From NCBI GenBank assembly GCA_018398805.1, contig JAGFBZ010003034.1, positions 1 through 64,000 of the forward strand: a stretch of DNA of 64,000 bases. Reading direction: 5' to 3'. A model generated the notes under the pieces. It saw nothing but the letters and a program-made list of their open reading frames with translations, was not told where the DNA came from and made no database searches. The stretch comes from Hirundichthys speculiger (lineage: Eukaryota; Chordata; Actinopteri; Beloniformes; Exocoetidae). A program made the translations under genes and the position numbers. Below, piece by piece: positions 45,546-64,000 of this stretch; position 1 is the first letter of the stretch; every line of letters starts with the position of its first letter.

Positions 45546-45884
45546 ATGAGTAAAGGTAAAAGAAAGTGATACACGACTTTTATTTTCTCTAAATTTTGAA
45601 GTACCGTCCGCGGACAGGACTTTTGCATTTATAACATTATAACCTCAAATAGGCTACAGCTAGGACATATGAGGAAGTTCCTCCTGCAAAAGTTAGCTTA
45701 TGCGCTAACAATAGCTCTCAGCAGCAAACTGTAAACAACAGAGTGTTTTGAAGTTTGGGAATGAAAATGTGCCTCATCGCAGTTCCATTCAGGATGAACT
45801 TTCACAACAAAAGTTAACCCTTATGGCCTAGATAAAACGTTTGTTTCAACTTGATAAGTGTACCTCGCCGCAGATATCGGCTAA
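45546..45884 (+). promoter_or_regulatory. Short upstream ORF overlapping the ccdc34 start
   Basis: ATGAGTAAAG in the first exon (from 45546) splices at 45555 to ATATCGGCTAA (from 45874), making a six-codon frame, MSKDIG. Its TAA (45882-45884) shares one base with the main ATG (45884-45886), a TAATG overlap. Such an overlap usually implies leaky scanning or termination-reinitiation control of translation. The splice is inferred from consensus sites. Confidence 0.5.
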
Positions 45885-47421
45885 TGTCTGGAAGGAGGAT
45901 GCCCGTCTTTCCTGCTCCTGCGTCCGTGCAGTTCAGCTCCACACCCGTCAAGACCAGTCAGGAGAAAAACTTCGACTCGTCCAAGGGTTTGGGTGACGGC
46001 GTCCTGTCCGACGACGAAGACACGTTTTCTCTTCTTTCCCCCATCTATCATGACAGCTTTGACAGTGATGAAGAAGAGTTCGCGTCCGACCCAGAACAGA
46101 AGATTTCACCAAGGCAGAGCGTCGACTCGAGGCTCTCCATGTCACCTGTCAGGTACGGCTGCAATCTTTGGTTTTAATTCTGTCCTTGGCATGGTTTCTT
46201 TTTTGATGTGTCTTATTTTATAGATGTGAGCTACCAAAAACGCCTTCAGATCAGGTGTGCGGTGCAGCAGTGCAGCCTGCTGGCTCGCCTTCACTCAGTG
46301 CATGGGAAATGTGGTTACTGAACAAAGCCAAAGAGGATCGCCTTAAACTAGGAAGGAGAGCAGAGGAGGTCAGACGCTGTTTGATTATTTCTTTATTTAT
46401 TTATTTCAATTTAGCAAATTTTCAAATCACCGCACCTTTTTTTGAATCTCTCACTAAAACTTTATATCCTATATCATAGGAACGTATACTCAAGGGAAAA
46501 AAAGACCAGCTTAAAAGGCAGCAGGAGCAGAAAAAGATGGTTATGGAAGAGAGGATTCAAAAATGGCTTAAAATGAAAAGAGAACAGGTAAAGGAATATT
46601 TGTTTGAAAACCTGTGTTTTTAATGTTGCAAACCAGTGATTCCCTTAAGTTATTTTCAATGTCTCTTCAATCCTAGGAGAGACATGAGCAACTTGTAAAA
46701 CAGATGAAAGGGGAAGAGGAGATGCAGAGGGAGCAAGAGAAAAAGAGGGAGAATGAACAGAAAGCTCAGCGAAAGTATAAAGACTGGCTTCAGAGGAAGA
46801 ACCAAGAAAAACTTGAAAGGGAAAGGAAAGAAAAAGTAATGTACTTGTATGCGGTAATTTTGTTCTATTTGTCAAAATATTATGGGGAAATTATTATTTT
46901 ATCTTTTTTCAATATTTATTTTATTGTTTTTCATTCTTTTTTTTTTTTTATCAGGAGGAAGCTGCCCTGAGGGAGGAACAGGAGAGGAAACGTCGTGGGA
47001 GGGCAGAAGAGAAGTTTAAGGAGTGGTTGGTGAATGGCCAATGAAAAAAGCAGAACAAGTCCCAAATCACCTCACTATCCAACAAGTAAGGTTATTTAAG
47101 TTACCAGGGAATTATTAACTGAGTCCATGTAACTGATCAAATCTGTGTGCAATGTTGTATTTACTTAAGCAATAATAAAAATCTGAATCAAGTGTACTTT
47201 TAACTTATTAGTTTAATTGTTAATTGTTATATATCACTATCACTGTGCTTTGTGTTTTTAAAGGTCCCTACAACAAATCATACCCAGCACCAAGCTTCTA
47301 CAATCCGATTCCCTGGAAGCCAATTCACATTCCTCCTCCAGAGACCTTACAGAATGAAACATCTGCCGAAGAAGCCTCAGAAACAGAGAAAAGGCCAGCA
47401 GAGTGCCTGCACTTCTTTTAG
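45884..47421 (+). CDS. ccdc34: CCDC34 coiled-coil protein, frameshifted before its C-terminus
   Basis: Exons 45884-46152, 46224-46368, 46480-46587, 46677-46835, 46955-47085 and 47264-47421. The N-terminus is Ser/Asp/Glu-rich, then LSAWEMWLLNKAKEDRLKL and a long charged coiled coil with repeated KxxxWLxxK units. The last exon has the family signature YPAPSFYNPIPWKPIHIPPP. CCDC34 is linked to sperm flagella and cilia in mammals. In exon 6 the frame meets TGA at 47042-47044 after about 256 aa. Dropping one G in AATGGCC (about 47035-47037) would keep the exon open to its donor and put the last exon in phase. So the assembly shows either a real truncating frameshift, a segregating allele, or a sequence error. 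Orthology is by motif recall. Confidence 0.82.
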
Positions 47422-49299
47422 ACTGAGAAACACGGGGAGCGCAGCACATTTGCTGCAGAGGAGATGACACAGTGGACTGACGTGGTCGTGGCTGCGTTAC
47501 TGAAACGTAGATACAGCTCCAACAACCACAGTGATTCCACCATGACTCGTCAAATACCAGCACAGCTGCTGGACTGAGTTTCTGCTGAATCACTGAAGGA
47601 TTTGGGTGCTTCAAAATGCTTTTTGATAAAGATCAACCGCATTCACACTTGACTTACGTTTTGTATTGCATTAGCTCAATTAATTGAATTGCAAATGTTT
47701 ATATAATTTTACAGAGATGTTTACATTTTCTTCCTATAATTGAGTTTTTCATGTGGCAATGGGACATAGTATAAAAGTAGGGTGGACATTTGAAAAAAGG
47801 GTGTACATTTACAGATATGAAAATATAATCCGTTTTGCATTTGAATAAAAGAAGCACATCCAAAAACTTTTTTTCCCCACCCTCATCTGATTTGCTCTAT
47901 CTCTGAGTGACAAAACCACATTCTGCTGCTGTTGATGAGGCAGCAGCCACACGAAAGAAAGAAGGTGGCTGGTGGTCACAGCCAAAGATAGTCCCAGCTT
48001 GCTCAAGAGCCTCAAACACTCACACATTGTTTTGTGTCCAGCTGTGTCTTGTTCTTCTGTGGGCTGAGATGACGACAGCAATGAGTGTGGGGGTGGATGG
48101 AGAGTGATTCAGAGCAGTTCTCTCATTCTGTGTTAGTATCTCACTGGGATGCCAGTTTGTGGAGCTTGAGGTAAAATCATTTCAATTACACTTTATGATA
48201 GAGTTACGATGTTTAAATACTATTGTAGTATTTTTCTCTGCTGTGTTTCAGTCTGACTTATTCCATGGTGAATGCCCGTCAGTTGGTGACTGATGTGGAA
48301 TGTGCTAGTTGATAGTAGTCAGGCAGGGAGTCGGTAAGGAGTTGGTAGGACATTTTTAAAAGGCTTAAAAATGTTAAGGAGACGGCTTCGAAGAAGTAGT
48401 GTTTATAATTTGTCACAAGCAGTTACCTGGCATGAGTGAATTCAGCTGTTTTTACAGGAGTATGCACTGTGAGGCAAATAAGAAACATCTGTAACCCATA
48501 AAGAGACAATCAAAAGTTGGTCTCACATGTTTTCTTCTGATATATAACAGTATGGTATAGTTTAACAACTTAATCACCTAGCAAAGCAAAGCATAATCTG
48601 TTGAACACAGTATTTTTGGCAGTGAATGAAGTCACAGGTCACTGAGTTTTATGCCTGGCTCTTCTAGGTATTACGTCCGATTATACTGCCTGAATTGAAA
48701 ACCAACATCCCAAGATGCAGTGGTGCAGGTGGGCTGGCAGTTGGAGATCACGCCTGCCAACACAGGTAGGAGGTGTGTCTTAAAGTGTCTCAGAATGAAA
48801 GTAACTGGAGGAGACGTGTTGTGGGCACTTGGAGCCAGTCTAAAGGGCAGAAGTACAGACCTGTGTTCAGACTTTGGCATGGCTGATATATAGCACAGAC
48901 ATAGAGAAAAATTTATAATGAAGAACCAACCTTTGGATTCTAATTTTATTTGTTTAGGAAAGAAATTGGTTTGAATCCTCTATGATTAAGCTAATTTTTC
49001 TATTTACTCTTGTTTTCATTTTACAGTGCTTAAAATGAGGGGAAGACAAGAGGAAAAACAAGCTGTTGAACTTGATTTGACATGAAATGTTTAATATTTT
49101 TCTGTATTTTCTAAAAAGTGGACGATATGGGATCCAGGACCAAATCGCTGGATATGTTACAACCTACTAACATGAATTTCTTCCTTTTCTTGCAAGGATG
49201 TGGCTGCTGTTTGTATAAATAGTCTCGGTTATTATTGATACAACTCAGAAGGCACCAGTTCTGTTACATAGAGGTATTTCAGTCTGTGTTTTTGTTGCC
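47422..49299. other. 3' region of ccdc34 and 5' region of rab19
   Basis: There are no further genes I recognise. Possible polyadenylation signals for ccdc34 occur near 47845 (GAATAAAAG). A sequence ending GGAGCTTGAGGTAAAATC (about 48157-48175) could be an untranslated rab19 exon with its donor, but nothing proves it. Confidence 0.4.
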
Positions 49300-52200
49300 A
49301 TGCAGTCTGCAGGGTCGGAGAGCGAGGACTCTTTTGACTTTCTTTTTAAAATCATCCTGGTTGGGGATTCAGATGTCGGGAAGACATGCACGGTGCAGAG
49401 ATTTAAGTCTGGCATATTTATTGAGAAGCAGCAGAACACGATCGGGGTCGACTTTACTGTTCGTACCCTGGATATTGATGGCAAGAAGGTGAAGGTATGC
49501 CGACTCTCCTTACTAGTTCTTGTATTTCATGTAGATTTTATTCATTTCAAAATTATGCTTTGTGTACTCTCCTCTTACATGAACTAATCTCTTTGCTTGC
49601 ATTAGTTAATCAGTGTTATTCTTCTTTCAGAGAAAGAGGGAGTGGCTGTCTGCCTTGTTTAAATTATATCACCTGTGTGTTAGCTTTATGGGTGTGTTGT
49701 TTTGTTAAATGCTTTGACTTAGAATTCCTTATAGCTGAGCTTTAGTTCAAACATGCATAGTTACCATAAAAAAGACTTGAGAGTTCGCAACACAAGACAG
49801 AGCTTTGACAAAACTTAACCTACATTACATAACCAATTAACCTGTATTTATGTTGTGTGCTTTTGCAGTTGCAAGTGTGGGACACTGCCGGACAAGAGCG
49901 TTTCCGCACCATAACTCAAAGTTACTACCGCAGTGCCCATGGAGCAATGGTGGCGTATGACATCAGCCGCCGTGGCACTTTTGAATCTGTTCCGCACTGG
50001 ATCAGAGAGGTGGAGCAGTATGGAGCTGCCAGCGTGGTGCTGATACTCATCGGTAGGTTGCACGATAGCAGACTGGACCTTCTGAGGTTGGTCTTTAAAG
50101 GTCCAAACATGTTCTTACTGTATAGATATTATTGTATACAATGAAAATATCTGAAATGACATCACCCACAATGTCCCAGCTGTTCAGTGAAATCACTTCA
50201 GGGATGTACAGTGATTTTGACACATTTTCAAGATTGTCTCCTGAGGCATTAAAACAAAAATATTGGCCAATTGGATTTGCAATAATCCAATATTTTTCAC
50301 CCCAAAATTGTATTTACAAAACACTGCATTAAATAAATATGCTATTTTATATAATTCAATATAACCAGTTTTCTTATTTTGCTGTTTTAATCTGTTTATT
50401 TGTCAAATATTGTATTTTATGCTTATAGCTGCCAGTGTGTTGTCATACTAACTATAGGAATAGTAATGTGACAGTTCAGAGGCAAGAGAGACTTACAGTT
50501 CTTTGTAATTAGCAGGAAAATGTGCCTCACATTTTGGTGGTAAATTAAAATGAGTTGGGAAATTATGTTAAGAAATATTGGCAAAAATTAAATCTTATGC
50601 AGTTCTACTTTAAATTAGATATTTTTAATCCTATGAATCTAACCAATAGTTAATGTTAGTTTTTGTCCCTGAAACTATAGACTTTCTTTAATGTTAACAT
50701 TTAAAATATTGCTACTTGGAGTCAGAGCAGGAGAGCAGCTTCACCAAATGTCCTTTTAATGTGCCATTTTATAGTAATATTCTTTGATTTTTCAAACTGG
50801 GCCATCTTTTCCTTGTTTTTGGGTGTAATAGTCCACAGAAAACCTTGCAAGTGGACCTATACCATGGCAGTTAGTATGTAGTAAAACTCATCTCATGATA
50901 CAGTTCGAATCACGATTCGAATCATGTACAACACAAAATTAATTTACAGGCAAATGACTGATTTTTTATTTTTATTATTATTTCACTAATCCAACATTTT
51001 CCTTTTTAACAATACTGTAGTATTTTCTTTTACACTCTTTTCAATACAGTAGAACTAGCAGCAAATGACAAAAAAATTGTATCAGTTCTCTTCTTCTTTT
51101 TATTTATTTATTCTTTTTTACAATACTGTCTTTTTCTTATCCTCTTTATACCTGCATAGCAAATGACTGGAAAGTGGAAACCGTTTTATCAACTCTTAAA
51201 TCTATTAAATCCTGTTTTTGTTGTTCTTTTTCTTTTTTTTACAATAGGCCTACTGTCCTCTTCTCAATAAATCAGTTCAGTATCAAGATTTTATTTTTCC
51301 TTTAGTACATAACAAGTCAACTCTACTTTAAGCCTAAACTAGGGCATTTTACAAACATAACAAAACTGGTCCTTTTCTTACACTCTTTCCAAATCAACAC
51401 TGCATCAGAGAATGCGTTTTTTAATTTTTTTATTCCTAAAGGTAGATAAGCCAGGCACTAACTAGAGCGTATTTATTTTAGTCTGAACAAAAATTAAATA
51501 CCAATTTTACCAATTTACTGTATTGACCCAAATATAGGACGACTTTGATTGACGACCCCTATTTTTCAAATATCATTTTAGGAAAATAAAAATGTGATGA
51601 TGACAATAAGGTTATTCATAAAACAACTTTTAATTGTACAATTACTATAGAAAAAAATCCCACAGAGATAACATTCTGCTGTATTGTTAAACATTTTAAT
51701 GATTTCATTGTTTTTAGGGAGTATGGTACCATACTTAAGGTAAGGTACTTGTCAGGTTTCCATGTTACTTAAGGTCAAGGTGTAGTACTATTTAATAAAC
51801 TTTATTTTAAAATCTGAGACTATGACTCAATGAACAAGCAACAACCATGTAGTTCTATAACTGCATTAATGATGTCAATAACCGCATAACCATCAAAGTT
51901 GAGTTATATTCGGTTTCAAGAACAACATTAATAATTCAGTCTGTAAAAAAAAAAAAAAATTCTGGACTGAAAAAAAAATGTCCTAACTCCTTTGCTCGAG
52001 TTGGTCGCGTGATCCTCCACGTTACATCAGGTCCTGCTGCACGCGTACAAATTGCGATTCATGGCTTAATTAAATCGATTCGAATCATATTTTTTAAAAT
52101 CGATTTAAATCTTTTTTTTTTTTTTTTTTCAAAAATCGCAGCATGCTTACAGGTTGGTCAGGCAATATATACCCTAGTTTCATATTAAAACTGTAAAACA

Positions 52201-52539
52201 CTGTTTTGTTGCAGTACTTTTTCACATAAATCTGCTTCTGCTTTGATCACGCCTACAGGTAATAAGTCGGACCTCCATACTCAAAGGCAGGTGCTGTTCG
52301 AGGATGCGTGCACTCTGGCAGAAAACAACAGCATGCTGGCTGCTCTGGAAACCTCAGCCAAGGAGGCCCAGAACATTGAGGCTGCCTTCATCCTCATGGC
52401 CCGAGAGCTGCTGGCACGCAATGGCATGACCATCACAGATGAGGCCTCACAGAACTTTCCACAATTTATAAGTGACAGTTCTCACCCAGTCCACAGCACT
52501 GTGTCTTCAGACAAAAAGTGTGGGTGCAGAACAGGCTAA
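49300..52539 (+). CDS. rab19: Rab19-like small GTPase, 219 aa
   Basis: Three exons (49300-49494, 49869-50052, 52259-52539) join in phase to 660 nt. The GTPase motifs are all present: P-loop GDSDVGKT (22-29), switch I with NTIGVDF, WDTAGQE (69-75), NKSD (128-131) and ETSAK (157-161). [13 protein letters not shown] and [10 protein letters not shown] favour Rab19 over Rab43. Rab19 acts in membrane traffic and has been linked to clearing the actin cortex during ciliogenesis. The C-terminus reads KKCGCRTG: the double-cysteine prenylation motif is followed by three extra residues, whereas most Rabs end at the cysteines. A long second intron (2.2 kb) carries decayed repeats. Confidence 0.9.
50880..52130. 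repeat. Decayed repeat tract in rab19 intron 2
   Basis: TTCGAATCACGATTCGAATC (about 50904) and AAATCGATTCGAATCATATTT (about 52073) form loosely inverted ends around an AT-rich interior with poly-T and poly-A runs. It resembles a degraded DNA-transposon remnant. No coding capacity is seen. Boundaries are approximate. Confidence 0.35.
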
Positions 52540-54567
52540 GGCAGGGAGTATTGGGGGGGTGGGGCTAAATATTATTCAGCCTACAAAATAGGTTTGCACA
52601 CCAGGGAAGGAAGCTTATTTAAAGGCAAATGTGTATGTGTGGAAAAACAGTTTTTTTCTATATATTTTCATTTTTAGTATTTATACAGTTAAAGGAATGT
52701 GTGACAGATTGTAAGTGTGTTTGACTTGTCAACTGTATTTGGTGGTATTCCTTCATGGTCAACTGCTACTTGAATGTGACAAATTAGATGTTTGCTGGAG
52801 GACTCGGTACTAACACCACACCACAGTAAACACATTTTCACAGGACATGCAACATTCTGTCTTTCATCCTTTGCTTTTTTATTCTTTCACACTGACTGTT
52901 TGTTACCAGATCCACCATTTCAAACTGCAGTTTAAAATCACAATCAGACACTGTTACGCCTTTCATGTACAAACATGAACAATTAAAATAAACATTCACT
53001 GGTGCTGTATCACAGTCTAACACAGATGTTTACATTAGCCAGTCCTCTAACATTTCTATATCTCTAACATCTTGGAAAAAACAAAACTTTTGTCATTTGT
53101 TAACCTTTACAATTTAATCCCATCTTTCTCTGTCACGCAAATCTTAAAAAGAATAAAAGGATTCTCCTCATTTAACTTTATTTGGACTAAACTGAGCATT
53201 GGGGACTCAATCTATGAAGAATTAGTGGTTTCACATTTAGCCTGTATTAAAGATAAATCAGGCTGGAATAGGGCAGCAGTAAAACTACTAAGGACCCACA
53301 GAGGGGTGCAGGGTCTTAAAAAATAAGGTGGCTCAGTGATGTAAACTGCTGTGTACAAATAAAATCAATCCTAATGTGAATACTAGGTGCTATTGTCATG
53401 GAGCAGCTTTTGTGCCTTTATATAGCTCTTTCTGAAAAGGTCTGACCATGGCACAACTACATACGTGCTTCTATAAAAGTATGATGTATTATGTGTTCAA
53501 AGACAAATAAAGAAAACTTACACTTATGAGTCCTTGGCAGCATTTAAACTGTCCACTTGTTTATTAAGTAGTCCACTATTTTATCTACTATATACTGCAC
53601 TTCAAATGCATTATGCAGTTATACTTGTATATGCACCTAACTTATTGTAATTTTCTTACCTAAATAAGGTATGGACACAATAACCTCTGTTGTCTCAAAT
53701 GTTAAGTGACTTATTGTCTCCTCTGCCCAAGAAGCAGAATTTTAGGAAAAATATTTCTGCAATATGTACCAGAACTATATTTGACATTTTTGTTGTTCAC
53801 TCTAAGCATCTTAGGAACTTGTAAGGTAGCTTGTTTCTGAAATAACTGCATGTTGCAACGTTGAGGCTGTCATGGCTCTAAAACCAGTTTCTTGCTTTTC
53901 ATGGGTGATATTAAACAGTAATTTGTATATTAAAGATTACCATAGAGTTAAAACTCAAGATTATTATAGAGTTAAAAAACTGACTTTTTAGGGTGAATGC
54001 GGTGCAGCGAAAGAGTTTTAGGTGTGCACAAGTTTGTCATTACAACAAAAAACAGCAAACCTGTGCTGTCCATTACCTCAGATTTAGCATGTGACCTGCT
54101 GGCGTTTGTTATCTGATATGTAACTGTGAACATAGAGAGCACAAATATAAGGCAGAGCTGTATACAAGGAATCTTAAAATATCTCCAGCTGATTACCCCA
54201 TCCCCTGCGAAGTTTTCTATATAGTCAACATTACTGAAAGTGAAAGAACAAGTGGGCAGTTCAAACACAGTCCTTACATAGTATGAATATATACTTTTTT
54301 GTTTGCAATCCTTTGTTAAGAAAATATATTAAAAACAAAAACTCTGCAACAGTGTCATACTACTCTGCATGACTGACTTCTCATGTAACTTGCATATTTT
54401 AAAACTACACATTCCTGTTTTTTTTTTTTTAAGCCGACTCTAAAAGTCCAATATTTGTCCTGATAGTCAAGGAGGGGATTAAAAAAAAAAAAAAAAAAGT
54501 ATGCACTTACAAAACCTCCGTTACAATCAGTTCAGGGTTAGACTAGAAAGCGGTGGGATGGAGCTTC
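52540..54567. other. Convergent 3' regions of rab19 and hdhd5
   Basis: The stretch carries the rab19 3' untranslated region with possible polyadenylation signals (ATTAAAATAAAC near 52982; CAAATAAAG near 53503) and the short hdhd5 3' end. T- and A-runs lie near 54418-54431 and 54481-54498. I see no other gene. Confidence 0.5.
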
Positions 54568-57057
<2,490 letters not shown>

Positions 57058-57700
57058 GTCTTCAGGAAGAAACTTGTGTGGAAAAGCCCCGGTGCGTAAA
57101 CAACAGCAGATTCGGTCGAGTTAGCTTTGAGCTCACTGTATCTGCCGATTTAGAAAACTTAAATTGTGACAGAAAAAGTCAAAATTTCTCCAGTAATTGC
57201 TGTCAATTCTGTATTCTGCCCTGTCTCCTCATGTTTTTTTTTTTAATTCAACTGCCGCAATTCTGTCTGAACTGCTGTAGGTTGTCCGGGCGCATGCGTA
57301 AAGGACGAAACGTAAAACGTCCAGGTTACGTCACATTTTACGAGACAGGAAACACGTGGGCACGTCCATCAATTTTAAAGAAAGGGCATTGGCGATGTAG
57401 TTTATGGGAATATGGAGTGAAAACAGTCATGCTTTCCGTGCAATTACTATATATGAAACAATAAAGCTATTCAGTTTCAGATTCCTGACTTTATTGATTT
57501 AGAGGTGATTTGACTAAAGTATCTGAATTAACGTCAGCAACTTGTGAATAAAAACAGACCTCTTATGTCTTACAGTGAATTTAAAAAAAAGATAATTTAC
57601 TTATATATGTAAAATATAAATACATATATCTGAGTTACTGTCTCCTTTCTACTATCTCAGACCAGTCTGTCCCTTCTCCTTTGACCTCTGATATCAACAA
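57058..57700. promoter_or_regulatory. hdhd5 5' region
   Basis: Upstream (rightwards) of the hdhd5 ATG is a CpG-containing stretch (GGGCGCATGCGTAAAGGACG, near 57288-57307) including the NRF1-like palindrome GCGCATGCG, common at promoters of nuclear genes for mitochondrial proteins. No separate gene is apparent. Confidence 0.45.
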
Positions 57701-57734
57701 GGCATTTTTGTCCACAATTGCTACTCACTGGATA

Positions 57735-58035
57735 CTTTCTCTGTTTTGGATCATTCTTTGTGAACCCTAGAGATGTTTGGGTGAAAATCCCAGTAGATCA
57801 GCAGTTTCTGAAATATCAGACCAGGATATCTGGCACCAACAACCATGCTGCGTTCAAAGACACTTAAACCCTCTTTCTTCCTCATTCCAATGCTTAGTTT
57901 GAACTTGAGAAAGCTGTCTTGACATGTTTACATGTCTAAATGCACTGAGTTGGTGACATGTGTTCGGCTGATTTTCTGTTTGTGAAAACAAGCGACTGAA
58001 CAGGTGTGCCTAATAAAGTGGCCAGTGAGTGTTCA
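57735..58035 (+). repeat. Conserved dispersed fish repeat ending CCTAATAAAGTGGCCAGTGAG
   Basis: It carries the phrases AAAATCCCAGTAGATCAGCA, GGCACCAACAACCATGC, TTGAACTTGAGAAAGC and the tail ACAGGTGTGCCTAATAAAGTG. I recognise these as a very common vertebrate/fish interspersed repeat. It is non-coding and lies between hdhd5 and ccdc77. Confidence 0.65.
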
Positions 58036-58534
58036 TGTGTGTGTACACACAGAAGTTATAGTTCATGTTTAAATCACCTTTCTACCACCATGCTTGACTG
58101 TATGAGTTGTTTTGTTTTTGGCAAACGTGGCACTGTACTTTGCAAAATTAAGCTGTACTGGTAGTTCTTTTTAGAAAGAGGAGGCTTTCTCTTAGAGGTG
58201 CTCACACTCGTGGATGACCAGTTCATCATATGCATTTGATTAGCATCATTAGGCTGCTACTTATACATCTCTGCCCTGGGATTCTGTTTTAGCATTTTGG
58301 AGGGGACATACACAGTATTGGAGCAAGTGGTTCAGTGTTGTGGCTGATTGTGTTTAATCAGTACAATAAAGAGATTATGCATTTCCTGATTTAAAACAGC
58401 AGTAACAAAAGGTTTTTATTGGTCAAAGGAACAAAATATCAATAACATCCACATATCAATAATAAAGACAAAATAATCATCTATAACAACAGAATGTGCA
58501 ATAAGACTTTAGCTGGGACATCTAAATACATACT

Positions 58535-64000
<5,466 letters not shown>

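Noticed and set aside
54418..54498. Possible retroposed tail at the poly-T/poly-A runs
   Set aside because: No retrogene or SINE body is attached to either run.

Overview
The window looks like teleost fish nuclear DNA. The genes are vertebrate, with compact GT-AG introns. The dispersed repeats are typical of ray-finned fish: L2/CR1-like LINE tails, tRNA-type SINEs, ATCCATCC-tailed repeats, hAT and piggyBac traces. Two neighbouring TRIM genes of the fish PRY-SPRY type also fit. No bacterial, organellar or viral gene block is seen.

Layout. (1) 1-15068 is a near-perfect inverted repeat: arms 1-6400 and 8693-15068 around a 2.3 kb spacer. The left arm runs off the window edge. Each arm carries a copy of the same 12-exon gene, whose C-terminus resembles DUF4806; the two copies point away from each other. 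The right copy closes into an intact 376-codon frame. The left copy has three single-base indels in its exons and its last exon lies outside the window. (2) 15.3-18.4 kb is repeat-rich: a (TA)n tract, a MITE with TTCAACGTTGA motifs, a piggyBac-like transposase C-terminus ending at a TTAA, and a 95-bp tandem repeat. (3) 18.4-28.9 kb holds agbl2 (+, 19 coding exons, 907 aa) converging on tmem17 (-, 5 exons, 184 aa); tmem17 intron 2 contains a LINE broken by another repeat. (4) 29.4-35.3 kb holds two tandem TRIM E3 ligase genes (543 and 557 aa) with matching six-exon structures and ISRE-like promoter motifs. (5) 35.9-40.0 kb is slc15a5 (-, 8 exons). (6) 40.0-45.2 kb has no host gene: a broken LINE reverse transcriptase, then a 1.44 kb terminal-inverted-repeat element packed with ACTAGT. 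(7) 45.5-52.5 kb holds ccdc34 (+, with an apparent frameshift before its conserved C-terminus) and rab19 (+). (8) 54.6-57.1 kb is hdhd5 (-, 8 exons, 448 aa). (9) 58.5-64.0 kb is ccdc77 (-), lacking only its N-terminal exons, which lie beyond the window.

Function. Five genes (agbl2, tmem17, ccdc34, rab19, ccdc77) belong to families tied to cilia, flagella or centrosomes. The TRIM pair points to antiviral innate immunity. slc15a5 is a proton-coupled oligopeptide-type transporter and hdhd5 a probably mitochondrial HAD-family protein. Exon boundaries were set by hand from splice signals, reading-phase closure and remembered family sequences; no alignment was run. The strongest leads are the giant palindrome with its intact/decayed gene pair, the ACTAGT-rich element, the ccdc34 frameshift, the shared TRIM promoter motifs, and the non-standard rab19 C-terminus.
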